NCBI GenBank assembly: GCA_026874595.1
Contig: CM049320.1
Location: 2,711,001-2,775,000 of the forward strand
Origin: Sipunculus nudus
Taxonomy: Eukaryota; Annelida; Sipuncula; Golfingiida; Sipunculidae
Length of the DNA: 64,000 bases
Direction of reading: 5' to 3'
In this document: piece by piece, positions 13,633-26,311 of the stretch
Position numbering within the stretch: position 1 is the first letter of the stretch
Layout: the number at the start of each line of letters is the position of its first letter
Translations under genes and position numbers: made by a program
Notes under the pieces: model-generated
Databases searched by the model: none
Told to the model about the DNA's origin: nothing
The model's input: only the letters and a program-made list of their open reading frames with translations

Positions 13633-16600
13633 CTGAATGGGTTTGGTTGCCATTCCAGGATCAAAGTGCTCGATTCATAAAAGCAGAGGTGCAAAAAGTT
13701 CATAAAATACATCAATCGCAGCTCTACTTTTATGTATCGATCACTTTGATCCAGGAGTGACAGTAATGCGTTGATGTATTTTATGCAGTCTTTTCTCCGC
13801 GGTTACACTGCGCTCAACGTTTTGCAACAGAACATGGTATTTTAAGGTATGTGGTGAATCTGAAACACTGCCGCCAGTTTCGCCATATCGGCTCATCAGG
13901 TGACTGAATTTGCAAAACTAATTGCGATATAGGTTTTTATAATTTCTTTTTCGCACTTTGCCCTGTCGTCATGGACCAAGGGCACCTAACCGTGGGGAAA
14001 AGAAATTGTAAGAAAAAAAATCTCAATGATTCAGGTCCATCACTTACCTTATTTATATATACGTTAAGGTTTTTCTGTTTAAGATTAGCCCTCAGATTAA
14101 ACCTATAATATTATAGAATACGTCTTGATATTTTATGAATGTATGCTCAACAAATAACTAGCTTCCCAGGCGACAAGCTTCACCAAGGGGATTGTGGCGC
14201 AGGTAGATGACATGTCTGTAGGACAAGACGAAATCGCCAAATGTTCCTTTGAATTTTATCAGCAACATAGAGATGAGGTAAAATTCGGTAAAGCAATTTT
14301 TGGGTCAGAAATTTTTTCACAAAAGTTACAAAATCACATGTTGAAAATATATCGTGCTTACTGAAATAATGAACGTTTGGAACTCCGGCACATTATAGGA
14401 TGACAGGTTAAACTGCACTACATGCTCACTGAACAGGTCGAAATATCTTTAAGTTCAGGTAAATATAGAATACCAAAGCGGTACTTATTGATTTATTAAA
14501 ATGTCCTTTTCTACATATTTATTAAAAAAAGATTTTCATCTATATACTGTAACTTTTATTCAGATAGTTTAATCCAGCTGAAAGACTAACATATAATACG
14601 TTAAATTTAAACAAATAGGATACCAAAACGACATTTTTTCTTTTAAATTCCAGAGTTATGATATGGCTGGTAAGTACAAAGGTCGGGTTCTGATCATCAA
14701 TGTCACTGAAATAAAGGAAAAAACGGCCGGGAACAAAGTTACGATGACGCGTCCTGGGGCACAGAGAGATGCAGACACACTGAGTGACTTATTCGATAAA
14801 CTTGGATTCAAAGTGGATATCAAGATTAATCCGAGTCATGAGGTATATGTCATAAAGCACTTAAATTCTGAGGCCCTGGTCTTCTATCCACAAAATTGAC
14901 ACCCTCATAGTATCCTTGATGTCCTTAATGAGAACTGTGCCCTAGATGAATAAGCAGTGTAATTTGAACATGAAATCAAAGTTTAATAAAAAGTTATTCA
15001 GCGCTTTCACAACAACTGTAAAATATAAGTAACAGATTTATATACATGTAATGCCAGTGTAGATATTGGAATCCTGTACACATCACTTTTAAACTGTGGG
15101 AAATATACCAGAATGTAACAACAGTTGACTATTTTTCTTTACATTACCAGGATATGGATGAAGCTGTGCAAACGTTTGCCAGTAGTAAAAGCAACAACAA
15201 GGCCAAAAGCATATTTGTTATCATTATGTCACACGGGGGTAAAAGGTCAAACAGTCCCTTCATCTTCTCTGCTGACGGTGGCAAGTGGGATTATATGACC
15301 AATCTTGAGAAAGCTTTCAATGCACTTAATGCCCCGCTACTTGTATCAAAGCCGAAGGTCTTTATTACGCAAGCGTGTATGGGAGGTAAGTAGACAGTTT
15401 TAATTACCTGAACATATTTGAAAGAGACCTAATCACCTACAAAGTATGTTAAATTAAGACGAAAAACAGCGTCTTCTCTTTGAAACGAATTAGTAACTGC
15501 CAAAATATTGCCCTTAAACCGTTGGCTAACTATTGTACGCGAGTGTAAAGAACAGTGGACCGGGCGCGATCACAGGCGTCAACATAAACACTGTGCGGGT
15601 AACTCGTGCATCGCCTGGGCAACAACATCTGTCAATCAGGAGATGCCTTTACTGATTTGGCCCCAGAAATGTAATACATGTTCCCGCTGGCTGTGACTTA
15701 AGACTTGAAATCGGTACAAGGGCTTCCAGTGTGCTACCCGGCCATGTCATTTCCGCTGAGGCCCCTGGACCTATCGTAAAATCCGTAGCAACAGGTTCTA
15801 CAATGAATTTACATTCGATCCATGGACCGTGATGTAGATCCAGCAGAAATATATCAAAGGACATGAGGGTCCATGTATGGACCAGTTTGGGCTACTCTTT
15901 GTTTGGGATATGTCGCGCATGCGCAAAATCAGCCTTTGGTCAAGCGGCCCTGTTATTGTAGACAGACACATGTGGACTGTGTTTACTAACACGTAGAACC
16001 ATAACAAGGTCTTAAACAGCTCAAGGTTAGGTACTGAAACCGTGTTCTGGGATTGTTTAGCCTGGAAACTTTGTATAAAGCAAATGTTAACTGATAGTGT
16101 GAAAGAATAGACATAATATTGCTCATGATTATGTCCCTTTAACCGAGGACTCCAAAGCTAAATAGAAACATATTAAATATCATGTATTCTAATATTAAAT
16201 AAAAAGACAACAGTTATATATAAAGACGTGTGCGCAGATAAAACGCATTTACTTTCACCAAATTCGACCATTTTGAGCGCCAGAGTGAATAAAGGTGATA
16301 TGGTTGGATAATTTCCTCTACAACCACTCGTTTATGCGTTGTTTGTGAAAATAAGCAATACTTTAAGATCTTCTAGGCTCTTTTACCATCAGCTTTATTT
16401 AAATATACACTTATTCTAGGTAAATTGGACGAGGGCGTCGAATATGATGATGATAGAGGAACAGACAAACCTGAAGTTTCTGGGTCACTGCGGAGAGCAA
16501 CGTTCTCTGACTTCCTGTTTGCTTTTGCCACAAGACCAGGTTAGTAATAGAGCCAAGCTTTTTCTTGGCAAACGGCTTCGCATTTTTATAACTTGTTATT

Positions 16601-17158
16601 TGATGAGTAATCCCATGAATTATATATGCAGATCACAAGGCAGAGCGTCATGCGAAAGAAGGGGCAATCTTTGTACAAGAAATCAACAGGGTCTTCAGAG
16701 AGCATTCAGCTACGAAACACGTTCTTGACATGCTTACCAAGGTAGAGTAATATTAGTTTCTTCTATTAGTCATAATGATGCTTTAACACCACTTTTACTC
16801 CATAGATTTTCACGACCTTATCTTCGTTTTCTGTTTCCTCTAGTTTGTTCCTGAAGTTTAACAACTACTGGTATATGTGTCTTGTCTATTTATACTCTGC
16901 TTCTGTCCATAATCCTCCCAAGATCTGCAATTGATCGTGCACTGTCTTTCCATAAGACATTAAAAATGTTGAGAAGCCTGTGTTTCCAGATACGGAAAAT
17001 ACACTGCTGTCATTCTTTTTACCTTTTTGCTCTGACTTCTTCTCTTCGCTTAGGTGCGATACAATGTGGAAGTAAAGACGCAGGGACAGGGAAACATTCA
17101 GACCCCTCATGACTTGAACACCCTGAAGCAGCCATTTTACTTGTTTCCGGGGATATAG
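11998..17158 (+). CDS. CARD-containing caspase, initiator type; 8 exons, 398 residues
   Basis: Joined exons: 11998-12162, 12961-13117, 14162-14277, 14654-14842, 15151-15385, 16420-16539, 16632-16741 and 17054-17158. All introns are GT-AG, and the phases (0,1,0,0,1,1,0) keep one frame to TAG. Residues about 14-105 form a CARD (HKELLRRQLVTLMENLD, then FELLQILQKRPDNCYYEF), the adaptor-binding domain of caspase-2/9-type initiators. A linker leads to the p20 protease unit: Arg179 in TRPGAQRDAD (S1 pocket), catalytic His237 in MSHGG and Cys285 in QACMGG. An acidic segment near 291-303 (EYDDDRGTD) is the likely inter-subunit cleavage site. The p10 unit has AERHAKEGAIFVQ where known caspases have SWR...GS.FIQ, so the S1 Arg (333) is kept while the Trp is Glu. 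QACMG departs from the usual QACRG. The ATG lies ten bases after an acceptor-like AG at 11986-11987, so a 5' UTR exon is likely. Exon ends are inferred from splice consensus and domain continuity. Confidence 0.88.
12425..12485. repeat. (TC)n-(AT)n compound microsatellite in caspase intron 1
   Basis: A run of TC dinucleotides to about 12449 followed by AT dinucleotides, inside the first intron (12163-12960). Confidence 0.9.
13505..13631. repeat. (AT)n microsatellite in caspase intron 2
   Basis: AT/ATAA-rich run of about 125 bp within intron 2 (13118-14161). It abuts the inverted-repeat segment at 13658-13790. Confidence 0.95.
13658..13790. repeat. Nested inverted repeats in caspase intron 2
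   Basis: The arm at about 13658-13692 (starting GGATCAAAGTG) is matched in reverse complement at about 13718-13752 (ending CACTTTGATCC), with few mismatches. An inner segment CATAAAATACATCAA (about 13701) is mirrored by TTGATGTATTTTATG (about 13771). It looks like the structured end of a mobile element. Confidence 0.7.
13862..13911 (-). ncRNA. Hammerhead-like core, degenerate (candidate)
   Basis: On the minus strand CTGATGA (13899-13893) is followed by a GCC/GGC stem with a 5-nt loop, then GAAA (13881-13878). A short ACUG/CAGU hairpin sits at the stem III position. The order fits a type I hammerhead core. Position 17 is G, which is not normally cleaved, and no stem I pairing is visible, so if real it is a decayed copy. 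It lies beside an (AT)n tract as do the Penelope-associated hammerheads elsewhere in the window. Confidence 0.35.
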
Positions 17159-20100
17159 AAATAAAACATTGATGAAAGGAATACAAAGTCCACCTACCTG
17201 ACAAATGACAATAAATGTTAAGGGAAAATAAATATTAACATTGGCAATATTATGACTTTCCATATTTAATGACTTAATGGCACCGTACCAAAGGCAATGT
17301 AATGAATTAATATGAGTGTAGAAATAATCCCGTGTTTTTAAATATTTCTAATACCATTTAAGAAGTTTATCATTATAATCATCCTGGCATTGTATATGAT
17401 TATACATTTTTAATATTATTCATAATATCCATAGTATATGTTTACGTAAAAAAGTAGCATTAAGCTCAAAAGGTGCCACTTGAATCAGAACCTTGTACGG
17501 TGAACCCTGTCATATGAAAAAGAGGTTTCCTGTAAGCTGCATATGTCTTTGTTTGTCGTAACTGTAAGAGGTCATGCAAGGCGTATTTGTCAGTTGTTAA
17601 TATTTTAATTAATTTCTTATTTAATACGAACTTGGCACTTGTAACGAAAGAATTAAGCCATATTTGGTTGAAGAATATAAGTAGGATGTTTTATATATAC
17701 CTTTAGGTCAAACCATGCCTTATGTTATGTATATATTTTGTTTACAAATAACAACACTCTCTCTGCGATTAATGTAAACCATGATATAGTTCGGTAAAAA
17801 CAACATGGAATATTAATAATACTGAGCCAACAACAACAATAATAAGCTGTAATGTGTTAACATCGATTAAACTGTGAATAACTTGTAAACATTTACATAT
17901 GCTCGTTCAAAAGAGGTCTTTAATTGCATTGAGAGTCACAGTGGGTAACAGGTGAGATTTGATATAACGCATTTTTGATTACGAGCAATAGTGCATCAGT
18001 CAGGCGTTCTCTGAACAGGCAGCTAACTTCCTCGCCCATGCCTTCGTTACTTCGAATCTTGATATTTGTGACGTGCTGCTCCAACGGATATCTTATTATG
18101 CGATATATAAGTTACAATGATGTCACATATGACTGCCAGAAACATAGCAAATAGCACCAAGTATGTGACCACTGCTCATGTATCTTCGCTATTAACCGAC
18201 AAAGCATAGGATCTCCTACACACTTGGGCTTCACACATTGAACGCACAATACCTAATGGCTGTGGAATAGATAGATGCACACTCACTCGGATCAGGAGAG
18301 ACAGGCATGCTACCTCTGTGTTCAACATAAATCTTGTATTCTTTTTAAAATCAAAATAAAATTTCCTTTCTTTGTCATTTTCTTCTTCTATCAATATCTG
18401 AGATCAGGGTTTTTATTTTTTTATGAACTTTGAAAATAGTTTTGCTATGTATATGCCATAGCAATACCTGTTTTAACCATTTATAGTGGTAAGCGCTACT
18501 GCACAATTTTGGTGTAATATAAAATAAAACTATTATAATTATTATTATTATTAACGAAATACCTCCATAGGTACAGGTTTCATCTGTTAAAGATCTTAGG
18601 TCCTAAAAAAATTCAGGACAATTTCTCGAATCACTCTTGGGGCATTTATTCCTTTGAAAGAATTTCACCAAATAGAAACTGTTCAAGATCAAGAACAGTT
18701 ATGAAACCGGTCCTCTGACTTATCTTTATAAACATGCACATTATGAAAGAAAAATGTCCAGTATCTCTTTAGTTTTGTCATTGTTGATAAGTGTGTATGA
18801 TAAGGTAGTAAACTGCGCAAAAAAGGTGAAACCAGTCCCACTTGTCAAGATAGAATAACCAAGATCTTTCGTTATTCTGAGTTTAGATGTCACATATGAC
18901 ATGAATCAAGGCCAAGGCCACACTCACAGTAAAGGTCATGACCCTAATTAAAATTAGCTTCATCCTAAGACCAAAACCAACACCGTGCACAATCTCAAGG
19001 AAATATTCCAATTTATTTTCAACTAGTTGTCCACCCTGTGAGGAAGTGGCAGTGGTGGAGGGCAGACAAAGAATTTAGGATGGGGGTCAAGTCTTCTTTG
19101 TCCTACAAATTATCTGCCCTGTTTGCTGTGAAAGGTGAGGGAGACAATTTAAATGAGTACCCACAGAAGACCCCTCCCGAAAATAAGGACACCAGTTGAA
19201 ATTCTCCCGACCCCCTCCCTCCCGTGATATCTAGGACAACATCCCTTTCTCAAATTTGAATGTCATAACTGTCTTCACTCCTACTACAACTATATTAATT
19301 TCATTATGCGCAAGGCCTTTTTGTTTCATTTTCAGCACTTAATATATATGTAACGGTTTGTTCAATATGTGCCGTGATAAACATTTTCATTTCCCAAATT
19401 GATACTCATCTTTTATTCATTCATTCTTTGTAACTATTTTACTGTTCGTAATATGTTGCAAAGCAGTTCAACTCCGAGAGATCGGTTTACTTTACCATGA
19501 TCTGTCGTGATGAACAGGTGCAATAGAACGGATACTTGTGGTCAACGCGAATGCTCAGGACAACCCGTCCAGGAGATTCAGACCAGCGCTAACTCTCCGT
19601 GTAGGCAGTGCGTCTACTGTTATTTTCTTATGTTCATGTAGGATTTTTCACAATATCTCTCGAAGTTATAAGTTAAAGACGAAAGGCTTATTTATTATTC
19701 AAGAAATAGTTGTTACTATTCTAAGAAATAATATTTTATACTGTTTATGCTCGTGCTGTAAATATTCATAAATGAAATATCTCAACAGAAGGAAGAACTG
19801 TTGTAGTTATTGTCGGGATTACCAGACTTTATAACTTTCGATAAAGTATAAATGCCCCACTTATCTTTAGAGCCTAGTACTTTATCTATATTCATATTGT
19901 TACCTACGTATATATCTATTGTTGAATTATTGGTCTTTATTATTAAACCAGTGCTGCCTCTCCATGTAGACAGTACTGTTATTTGTTTTATGTCCAGTTG
20001 CAGAGACAACTACACTGTATATACTGCACTCGCCATTCACATGCATGATGTATGAATTAACGTCGTGTAAAACAAGCTGGTTTTCGCTGGTCTATCAAAC

Positions 20101-23100
20101 TCCTAACGAATCTGACAAGAATGTTGACCTGAGTGCATACAAACAGACGGATCATTATATTCAGGAAGTTATTAAAAAAAAGTATGTTTGTCAACACTCC
20201 AGAAAAAGTTGTGATATTTTAAAGGCAACCTTGTGAGAACAGGTTTTAGAAATGGAGGCTTCTGTATGAACATTTGCTGAATGTAGACTGATTGTCCTGA
20301 AGTTTCATAACTTTTAGTTAGATTTTTATGATATAGAGAAACTATATAGAGAAACTAAACCCTGAAATGATATTGAAGCATTTCTTTAACAACATTTCGT
20401 TTATTTACTTAATATTAAAATATTTTCTTTGGTGCGTTTCATTTAACCCCTATGTGCACCTCTCACAAATCCATTCATTCAGTACCCTGTTTTGACGCTT
20501 TTCCATCGCATCCGAGACCGCAGTCTCAATAAAACTATATCATTATCATTACTTAATCCAGATATGTGCTAACCTTGTTTGAATCCAAAAATGAGCGAAA
20601 AGCTCAATCTTTATAATAACAAGTCTGTGGCAGCAACTCTTTTCACAGCTACCATATACTTGGCAGGATGACGATGCTGAAAATTTGCAAGTGTTCTTTT
20701 CGATAAAGTTTGTCTTTTCTATGCAAATATTCTTTTCGACCAATACATTCACCTGTTCCTATATTTAGCTTATCCATGAACTATCCGTACAATAGGTCAC
20801 AGATTTAAAGAAAATAAGTATGCCCTTTAAAGAAAACTTTATCTTGCCGAAATAAGTTTTACTGCCCAAATTAAATACAAATAAAACGACAATATTTCCA
20901 GAATGCTGTAGATTATGTTGTATATGTAAGTAAACTGACCATAACATATATCTTTTCTCTGGTAATATCTGTGGTGGAATCTAGATAAAAGGCTGTAAAT
21001 CTGAAGTTAGCAAAAAATTAAAATATAAAACTACGAACGATGAAAGGGGGCACTGTCCCCTGTATCCCTCTCTGGATCTGCCTATGATGTTGTTTAAATC
21101 CACATGTTAATAACATATAGGGCGCCAGCCAAAATAACCCAAACAAATCCAACAAGAACATCTGCGTCACGTCCGTCGATCCAAAGAGGTATAAATGTAG
21201 TTAAGATGGTAATGTAGACCGTTTAAATACGTTGGATGAAAGCGTTTCAGACCAAATTACAAAAACATGGGTTTTTCTGTGGTAAGAACTTCACGGAATA
21301 AATAATATTTTGTAAGCATGAAATATTAACAGATGTTTTAGTAAAATGCAACAAATTTTTTATTTTAAATTTGACAGTTGAGATAAGTAGTCCCACAGCG
21401 TCCACAGGGAGAGATTCATTTTGACTAGAAAATACCTCTGGTGGATGGGTGGCATATAACTATATCTTTTGTATGTACGAAACAAATTTGCTATGTCGAA
21501 TGAGACAGATCAATTGAAACGGCGCATGGGCACTGTCCATTTCCAGTCTCCCATCTCACAGCACACGCCTCTGGGACCCATGAGGCTCTCTGGTTGAATA
21601 GTCCACACTCTAATAATAGGGTTTTGCTTCTGGTAAGCTTTCTCAAAATCTGTGATTAGAATAATATGAAATTTCATATTAATTTTCAGAATATTTATAT
21701 TCGAAATATTTAATAAACTAAATATATGTGTGTGCAGTCTTACGACCTGATTACCTGGCCCGGAACCCCTCCCCACCTTACCCAAGCTTTCCTGACATTG
21801 TCAAGCTTCAGGAACACGGTTTAACTGGACAGGTTCACCAGGTGTTAATAATTACAGGCCCTAACAGTATGGAGCGGTTTCGCCGTGAACAAATTTGAAA
21901 CTGTGTCACAATGGTATACAGTGGAGCGCCGTTTATCGGAACACCGTTAATTCGAAAACCGTTTAATCCCTATAATCCTTTGAATTATAGATATATAATG
22001 GTGATCCTAGCTACCTTTAAAATAAAATGAATTGTTTCCTGGGTATTACCCTAACCCCTACACAATTATATTAAAATCCGCTCATAACTTTTATGACAAA
22101 GGAAATTTAATAACAGACAAGGAAGCTAGGGTCAGACAGACTACCTTTCTGTTGGGCGTGAATTACCATTTAACAATGTGTTGGCAAAAAATCTCCGCTC
22201 GAGGGAAAGGGGATAATGGGAAGGGGTGTCCCGCTTTCATGCTATGAAAAATTTTGAAAGATATATACTATAAATAGGATGAATGTATACATATGGAACC
22301 AAGCAAAGTGAAATTTATTGGTCCAAAATTAAATATCAAAATCATTAGGTAGCCAGATGTTCATTATGTTCACACTGTATGTCTTATTTGGTTTATAATA
22401 CTTACATGTAGTGTAATCAGTACTAGAAAATTATCGAGCCGGACAGTCAGTAAGATTCTGGCGAAGAGGTCAACTGGTGCCTACAATTAGTGTTAACGTT
22501 AATGTAACAGACTGTTTTGAAGTAAAAGGTGAACTACATGGTAAAGCTGATTATGTATCGATATCTGAATTTTGGTCAACAATTTGATTGGTGGCAAATG
22601 CTTTATGGTAATATTCGCCCCTGCTGGCGGAAATAATTAGGTATAGAACAAAATGATGCTGTAAGGTCATTCAGGCTGTTGGGACACAGGCAGTTGTTTA
22701 AACAAAATTACGACAGGCTTCAAATAACTTATTCCTTTTTTCCAAGAAATTGCTTATATCTAACTACACGGCTTATCTCCGCAAAAATATAAATCAGTAC
22801 AAAATACAATAATATGAATTATAATAAAAAGTTATATTTGAGTTATGCGCCAGCGACAACTAACAAGAAGTTGGGTGTCACAGGAAAAATTCTGTAATTT
22901 TTCGCCTGTCTACACATTGTATTCACCGGGTGAGCGATATTAGAAGCACCAATGGGCCCATTCCCTCGTTACCTATCTAACCAACCTTCCCACTAATTAA
23001 ACATCTTTTCCTTAGTTTGATTGTCTATCAACTTAAAAGAACTTTTCAATCTTCCTACTCAACCGCCTGCACCATAATCTTATTTACCACAAGGTATGGA

Positions 23101-23580
23101 AGCTGACATTAACACACTACAGGTCATTCGAAGAGATCGTAATGAATGTTCATGAATATTCAAACATCAGGAACAACATGCCACATTTTGCAGGTGTATT
23201 CACAAACACTGGGATATTTATCCTAAGTAAAGATTCCTTATGTACGGAAAGGATCATGCGGAATGAGGAATGCGGACTAAATTGCTATTGACTAAATAGA
23301 TAAGTTATATTCCTTATGCTCGGATCCGTCATGCAGACACTGTTGTAATAAAACAAATAGCCGCCACTTTTACCTCACCACTGAAGAAATCATTTCCCTA
23401 ATAGTTCATCTGGAAATGCCACCATAATAAAGGTCACTAGTGTAATTACATATAAAATACAAATTGATGTATTTTTGGGGCTTCTGAGTATAAATTGTGA
23501 GTTATTTGGGGGGAATATTATTTGTTTGGAAGTATCTGGGAAAACTTTCGCCTGCAACATAAACCACTAAGTTATAAAAA
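17159..23580. other. Long AT-rich intergenic stretch, no gene seen
   Basis: No domain, splice series or element end is recognisable over about 6.4 kb. A segment near 19588-19646 (containing CTCTCCRTGTAG) is partly duplicated near 19948-20000. Short open frames are scattered and unsupported. Confidence 0.45.
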
Positions 23581-23735
23581 AAATACTACAGTAGTGGTTG
23601 CATTTGCAACAACTATTGTAATTAATATTACAATAGTAACCGCTATTACAATAGTGGTTGACAAAAAACAGGCCCTTACCAACGACTATTGTTAAAATTA
23701 TTACAATATGAAACGTTATTAAAATAGTGGTTGCT
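23580..23735. repeat. Cluster of short AT-rich palindromes
   Basis: ACTATTGTAAT and ATTACAATAGT form an 11-bp inverted pair around TAAT at about 23613-23638. Related words (CTATTACAATAG-like) recur several times to 23735, each flanked by GGTTG- or CAACC-like ends. Confidence 0.6.
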
Positions 23736-24589
23736 ACATTGCTGTCGGCTCTTTTACGCTACAGCAATATGTATCCTGGGTTACTGATATTCAATCAGCT
23801 CTTGCAAAGTTACCTGCAGAACAAGTTTTGCGGATACAGATGTTTATAATGCTGCGCCCGTCATTCTTAAGAACGTAAAACTGACCATATCTCGTCCCTT
23901 CCTCAAACAATGGGCTTCCCGTCAAGTACCGCGTACAATACAAAGTTGCTGTTTTCGCTTACCGCTTTTTCGATGGCTCATTATATTTGTCTGAAAAAAT
24001 GAATAATTTATCGGCCTTTGAGTAGGCTGCGTTCGGCTTCATTACAAAGTACCAAAGTGTAATATGAAAGTCGGTGAACGTCCCTTCCATTTCATAGCTA
24101 AACAATTCTGAAATTCGTTTCCTACAACACTTATAAAATCTCTTACTCTACCATAATTTAAAACCAATTTAAATACGCCTCTCTTTTAGCAAACGTTTGG
24201 TCATTAATATGCATTGTTTGTTTTAACTTAAGTGAGTTACTCAAGAAGAGGCACAGGGAGGTTTTCCATTAAATTGTGTGTGTGTCTGAATTCCGCTGGG
24301 TCTAGCTATCGGAGAATCGGCGTCATATAAATTTTATCTCTTTATATAATAATTATTATAAGTACAATAAGTATGCTATTTTACAGATCCGTTGAAAGTC
24401 TAAAATCAATTATTCAACCTAAATTTATTCAATTAATAACCCTAACCCTAATAGGTCCGATTACGTGTTTAATTAAATGATCAGGAATAACATTATTTTA
24501 TTTTAAAATAGGCCTACCTTCTGGGTATGGTCTCAATTTCCTGCCCTCATTTCATAAGTATCATTTTCAATACGTCGATATTCCCTTAC
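23736..24589. other. No recognisable gene
   Basis: AT-rich, with a very short telomere-like CCCTAACCCTA at about 24440. No coding evidence. Confidence 0.4.
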
Positions 24590-25106
24590 CTAATGATCTT
24601 TCTGTTCTAAATTCACACCGGGTCTGCTTAATGTCGAATTGAAGTAGGTAATGACGTCATCGACTTCAGCTGCTCTAGATTTCCTAATCTTGGCCATGAA
24701 ATCCTTGATGATTTGAAGCATTTGATCAGTCATTTTTATGAGAATTTCTTTATTACCATAGGTATGATTAAGCAGCTGATTAAACGTCCTTATCGTTGAT
24801 TCGAAAAATTCCGTATGGTGTCGATCAGGATCATCTTTTGTATCATTATAACTCTGCTCTAACGAACTGATTAACGATTAAAAATTCTTGTTTAAGCTAT
24901 GGGAGCTACGCTCATAGATGATCCGGTTTTCTACCCTTGGTGCGTACGATCTTGGATACCCATTAAAGTTCAGCGTGATATACATTTGTTCAGCTTTGTA
25001 AGCCATCCTCTTTTGGAGGACGATCCCGTCGCGGAGCTCATAACAACATCATCGAACATGAACAAGTACCGAGCCATGCTGACCGCTGACGACAGAGCGT
25101 CTCCAT
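24590..25106 (-). pseudogene. Broken copy of an unrecognised small protein family (copy A)
   Basis: Reading the minus strand from an ATG at 25106, three frames together give a series that matches the plus-strand copy at 56702-57194: an METL start, then MYITLNFNGYPRSY, then LIKMTDQMLQII and VDDVITYFNSTL, in the same order and with similar spacing. Frameshifts after the start and in the middle, and a stop near 24590, break it. I do not recognise the family. It could instead be one exon of a spliced gene, since GTAAGG follows the final stop, but the internal frame breaks argue for decay. Assignment rests only on the resemblance between the two copies. Confidence 0.5.
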
Positions 25107-25808
25107 CTAGTTGTTTGTGGTGAGCGCTTGTGACCCATTGCATGTCATTTGCAAAACTCTGGTCTGTCTGATATGTCCCCTAATGTTGTTGTTGGCCATG
25201 TCTGATTCGGATCGACCTTCATTTTGGAGGCAACTCCACTTTTTTAACCAGTGGATATTATCCGGGCGGACAGCCGGTGCAGCGTGAAATCGACGATTTT
25301 CGGCTTTAAAAAAAAAAAAAAAAATGGATCTTCTTTATTTGAGTCTTGTCACACATCGGAAAACGTCCCTTTAATATAACATTTTTGAACATGCTTTAGT
25401 GACCTAAATACACATGCCAATCAATATACGGTACATGCTGTATGTCCCTGCCAGTGATCACGAATGATGAATTATACCTGTACGTCTGATCGTCCAATGC
25501 TTTACAATTCAGCAGGCCGCGTGTTAAGAGTCAGTGCCACATATTATAGAAATAACCGTTCATACTCATCGTACGGTTATGTAGAATGAATGGCTTCCGA
25601 CAGATGGTCTGAAAGTAACATGGTGGTTTAACAGATAGGATAACTAGAAATATGGATTGGCAAAGGCAATGTTCAATGGACATCAGTCATAAGATCTGTA
25701 AACGGCCATTGAATGTGATTGCCCACCAACCTGGGCCGCGCAAATTCCTTTGAGCAATTGCATTTTATGCCATCCATCCAGCAAAACCAATATCTAAGGA
25801 TCAATTAT
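25107..25808. other. No recognisable gene
   Basis: Contains an A-homopolymer of about 17 at 25308-25324. It is otherwise unremarkable flank of the TRIM-like element. Confidence 0.4.
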
Positions 25809-25954
25809 TGTTACGAAGACAAATTGCTCCGGGAAAAATATTGGGCCGATCCCGGTTTCGAACCCATGACGGTGGCGCACCACGAACCGCTTCGCCAGCA
25901 AAGCAAGCTTCACTAGCGAGACAGTTTGGTCCGCTTTTATGTCACCCCGTAACA
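25809..25954 (-). repeat. TRIM LTR copy 1 (146 bp)
   Basis: TGTTACG/CGTAACA ends. An internal A-box-like TGGCGAAGCGG and a B-box GGTTCGAAACC lie on the minus strand. This copy is slightly shorter than the other two. Confidence 0.8.
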
Positions 25955-26052
25955 CCCCCTCTTAAGAGCGTTCTGCTATCAGAACAAGATTAATTATCCC
26001 AGGAGTCACAAAGGCCACATAGTTTACCGTCACGTTGGACGAGCCCCCATTT

Positions 26053-26208
26053 TGTTACGAAGACAAATTGTTCAGTGGAAAATACTGGGCCGATCCGGGA
26101 GTCGAACCCATGTCGGTGGCGCACACATCCGGCGTACCAACCGCTTCGCTAGAAAAGCAAGCTTCCCTAGCAAGACAGTTCGGTCCGCTTTTATATCACC
26201 CCGTAACA
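26053..26208 (-). repeat. TRIM LTR copy 2 (156 bp)
   Basis: Same termini as the neighbours; A-box TAGCGAAGCGG at 26151-26141 and B-box GGTTCGACTCC at 26108-26098. Confidence 0.8.
26098..26151 (-). promoter_or_regulatory. tRNA-like pol III A and B boxes inside an LTR
   Basis: The minus-strand A box TAGCGAAGCGG fits TRGYNNARNNG and the B box GGTTCGACTCC fits GGTTCGANNCC, 32 nt apart, a spacing normal for tRNA genes and tRNA-derived SINEs. Both boxes are also found in copy 1. Copy 3 has the A box and a one-mismatch B box. Transcription by pol III is inferred, not shown. Confidence 0.65.
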
Positions 26209-26311
26209 CATCCCTTCTTAAGAACGTTCTGCTATCAGAACAAGACTAATCATACCAGGAGTCACACTTTAGTGACCTTATTTCCCGGGCTACAAAGTGT
26301 ACAGTCACATT

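Larger units (their letters stand above)
25809..26208 (-). mobile_element. TRIM-like miniature LTR retrotransposon
   Basis: Read on the minus strand, two copies of an LTR (26208-26053 and 25954-25809) both run TGTTACG...CGTAACA. They flank about 98 bp of internal sequence. Three bases inside the 5' LTR is TGGGGGCTCGTCC (26049-26037), identical to the first 13 bases of the tRNA-Pro primer-binding site known from gammaretroviruses. Directly before the 3' LTR is the purine run AAGAGGGGG. There is no coding capacity, so it would need proteins from another element. The total of 400 bp fits terminal-repeat retrotransposons in miniature. No target-site duplication is obvious. Confidence 0.75.

Noticed and set aside
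24435-24450. Telomere-like CCCTAACCCTA
   Set aside because: Less than two full repeats; expected by chance in this much sequence and not a telomere or a useful interstitial tract.
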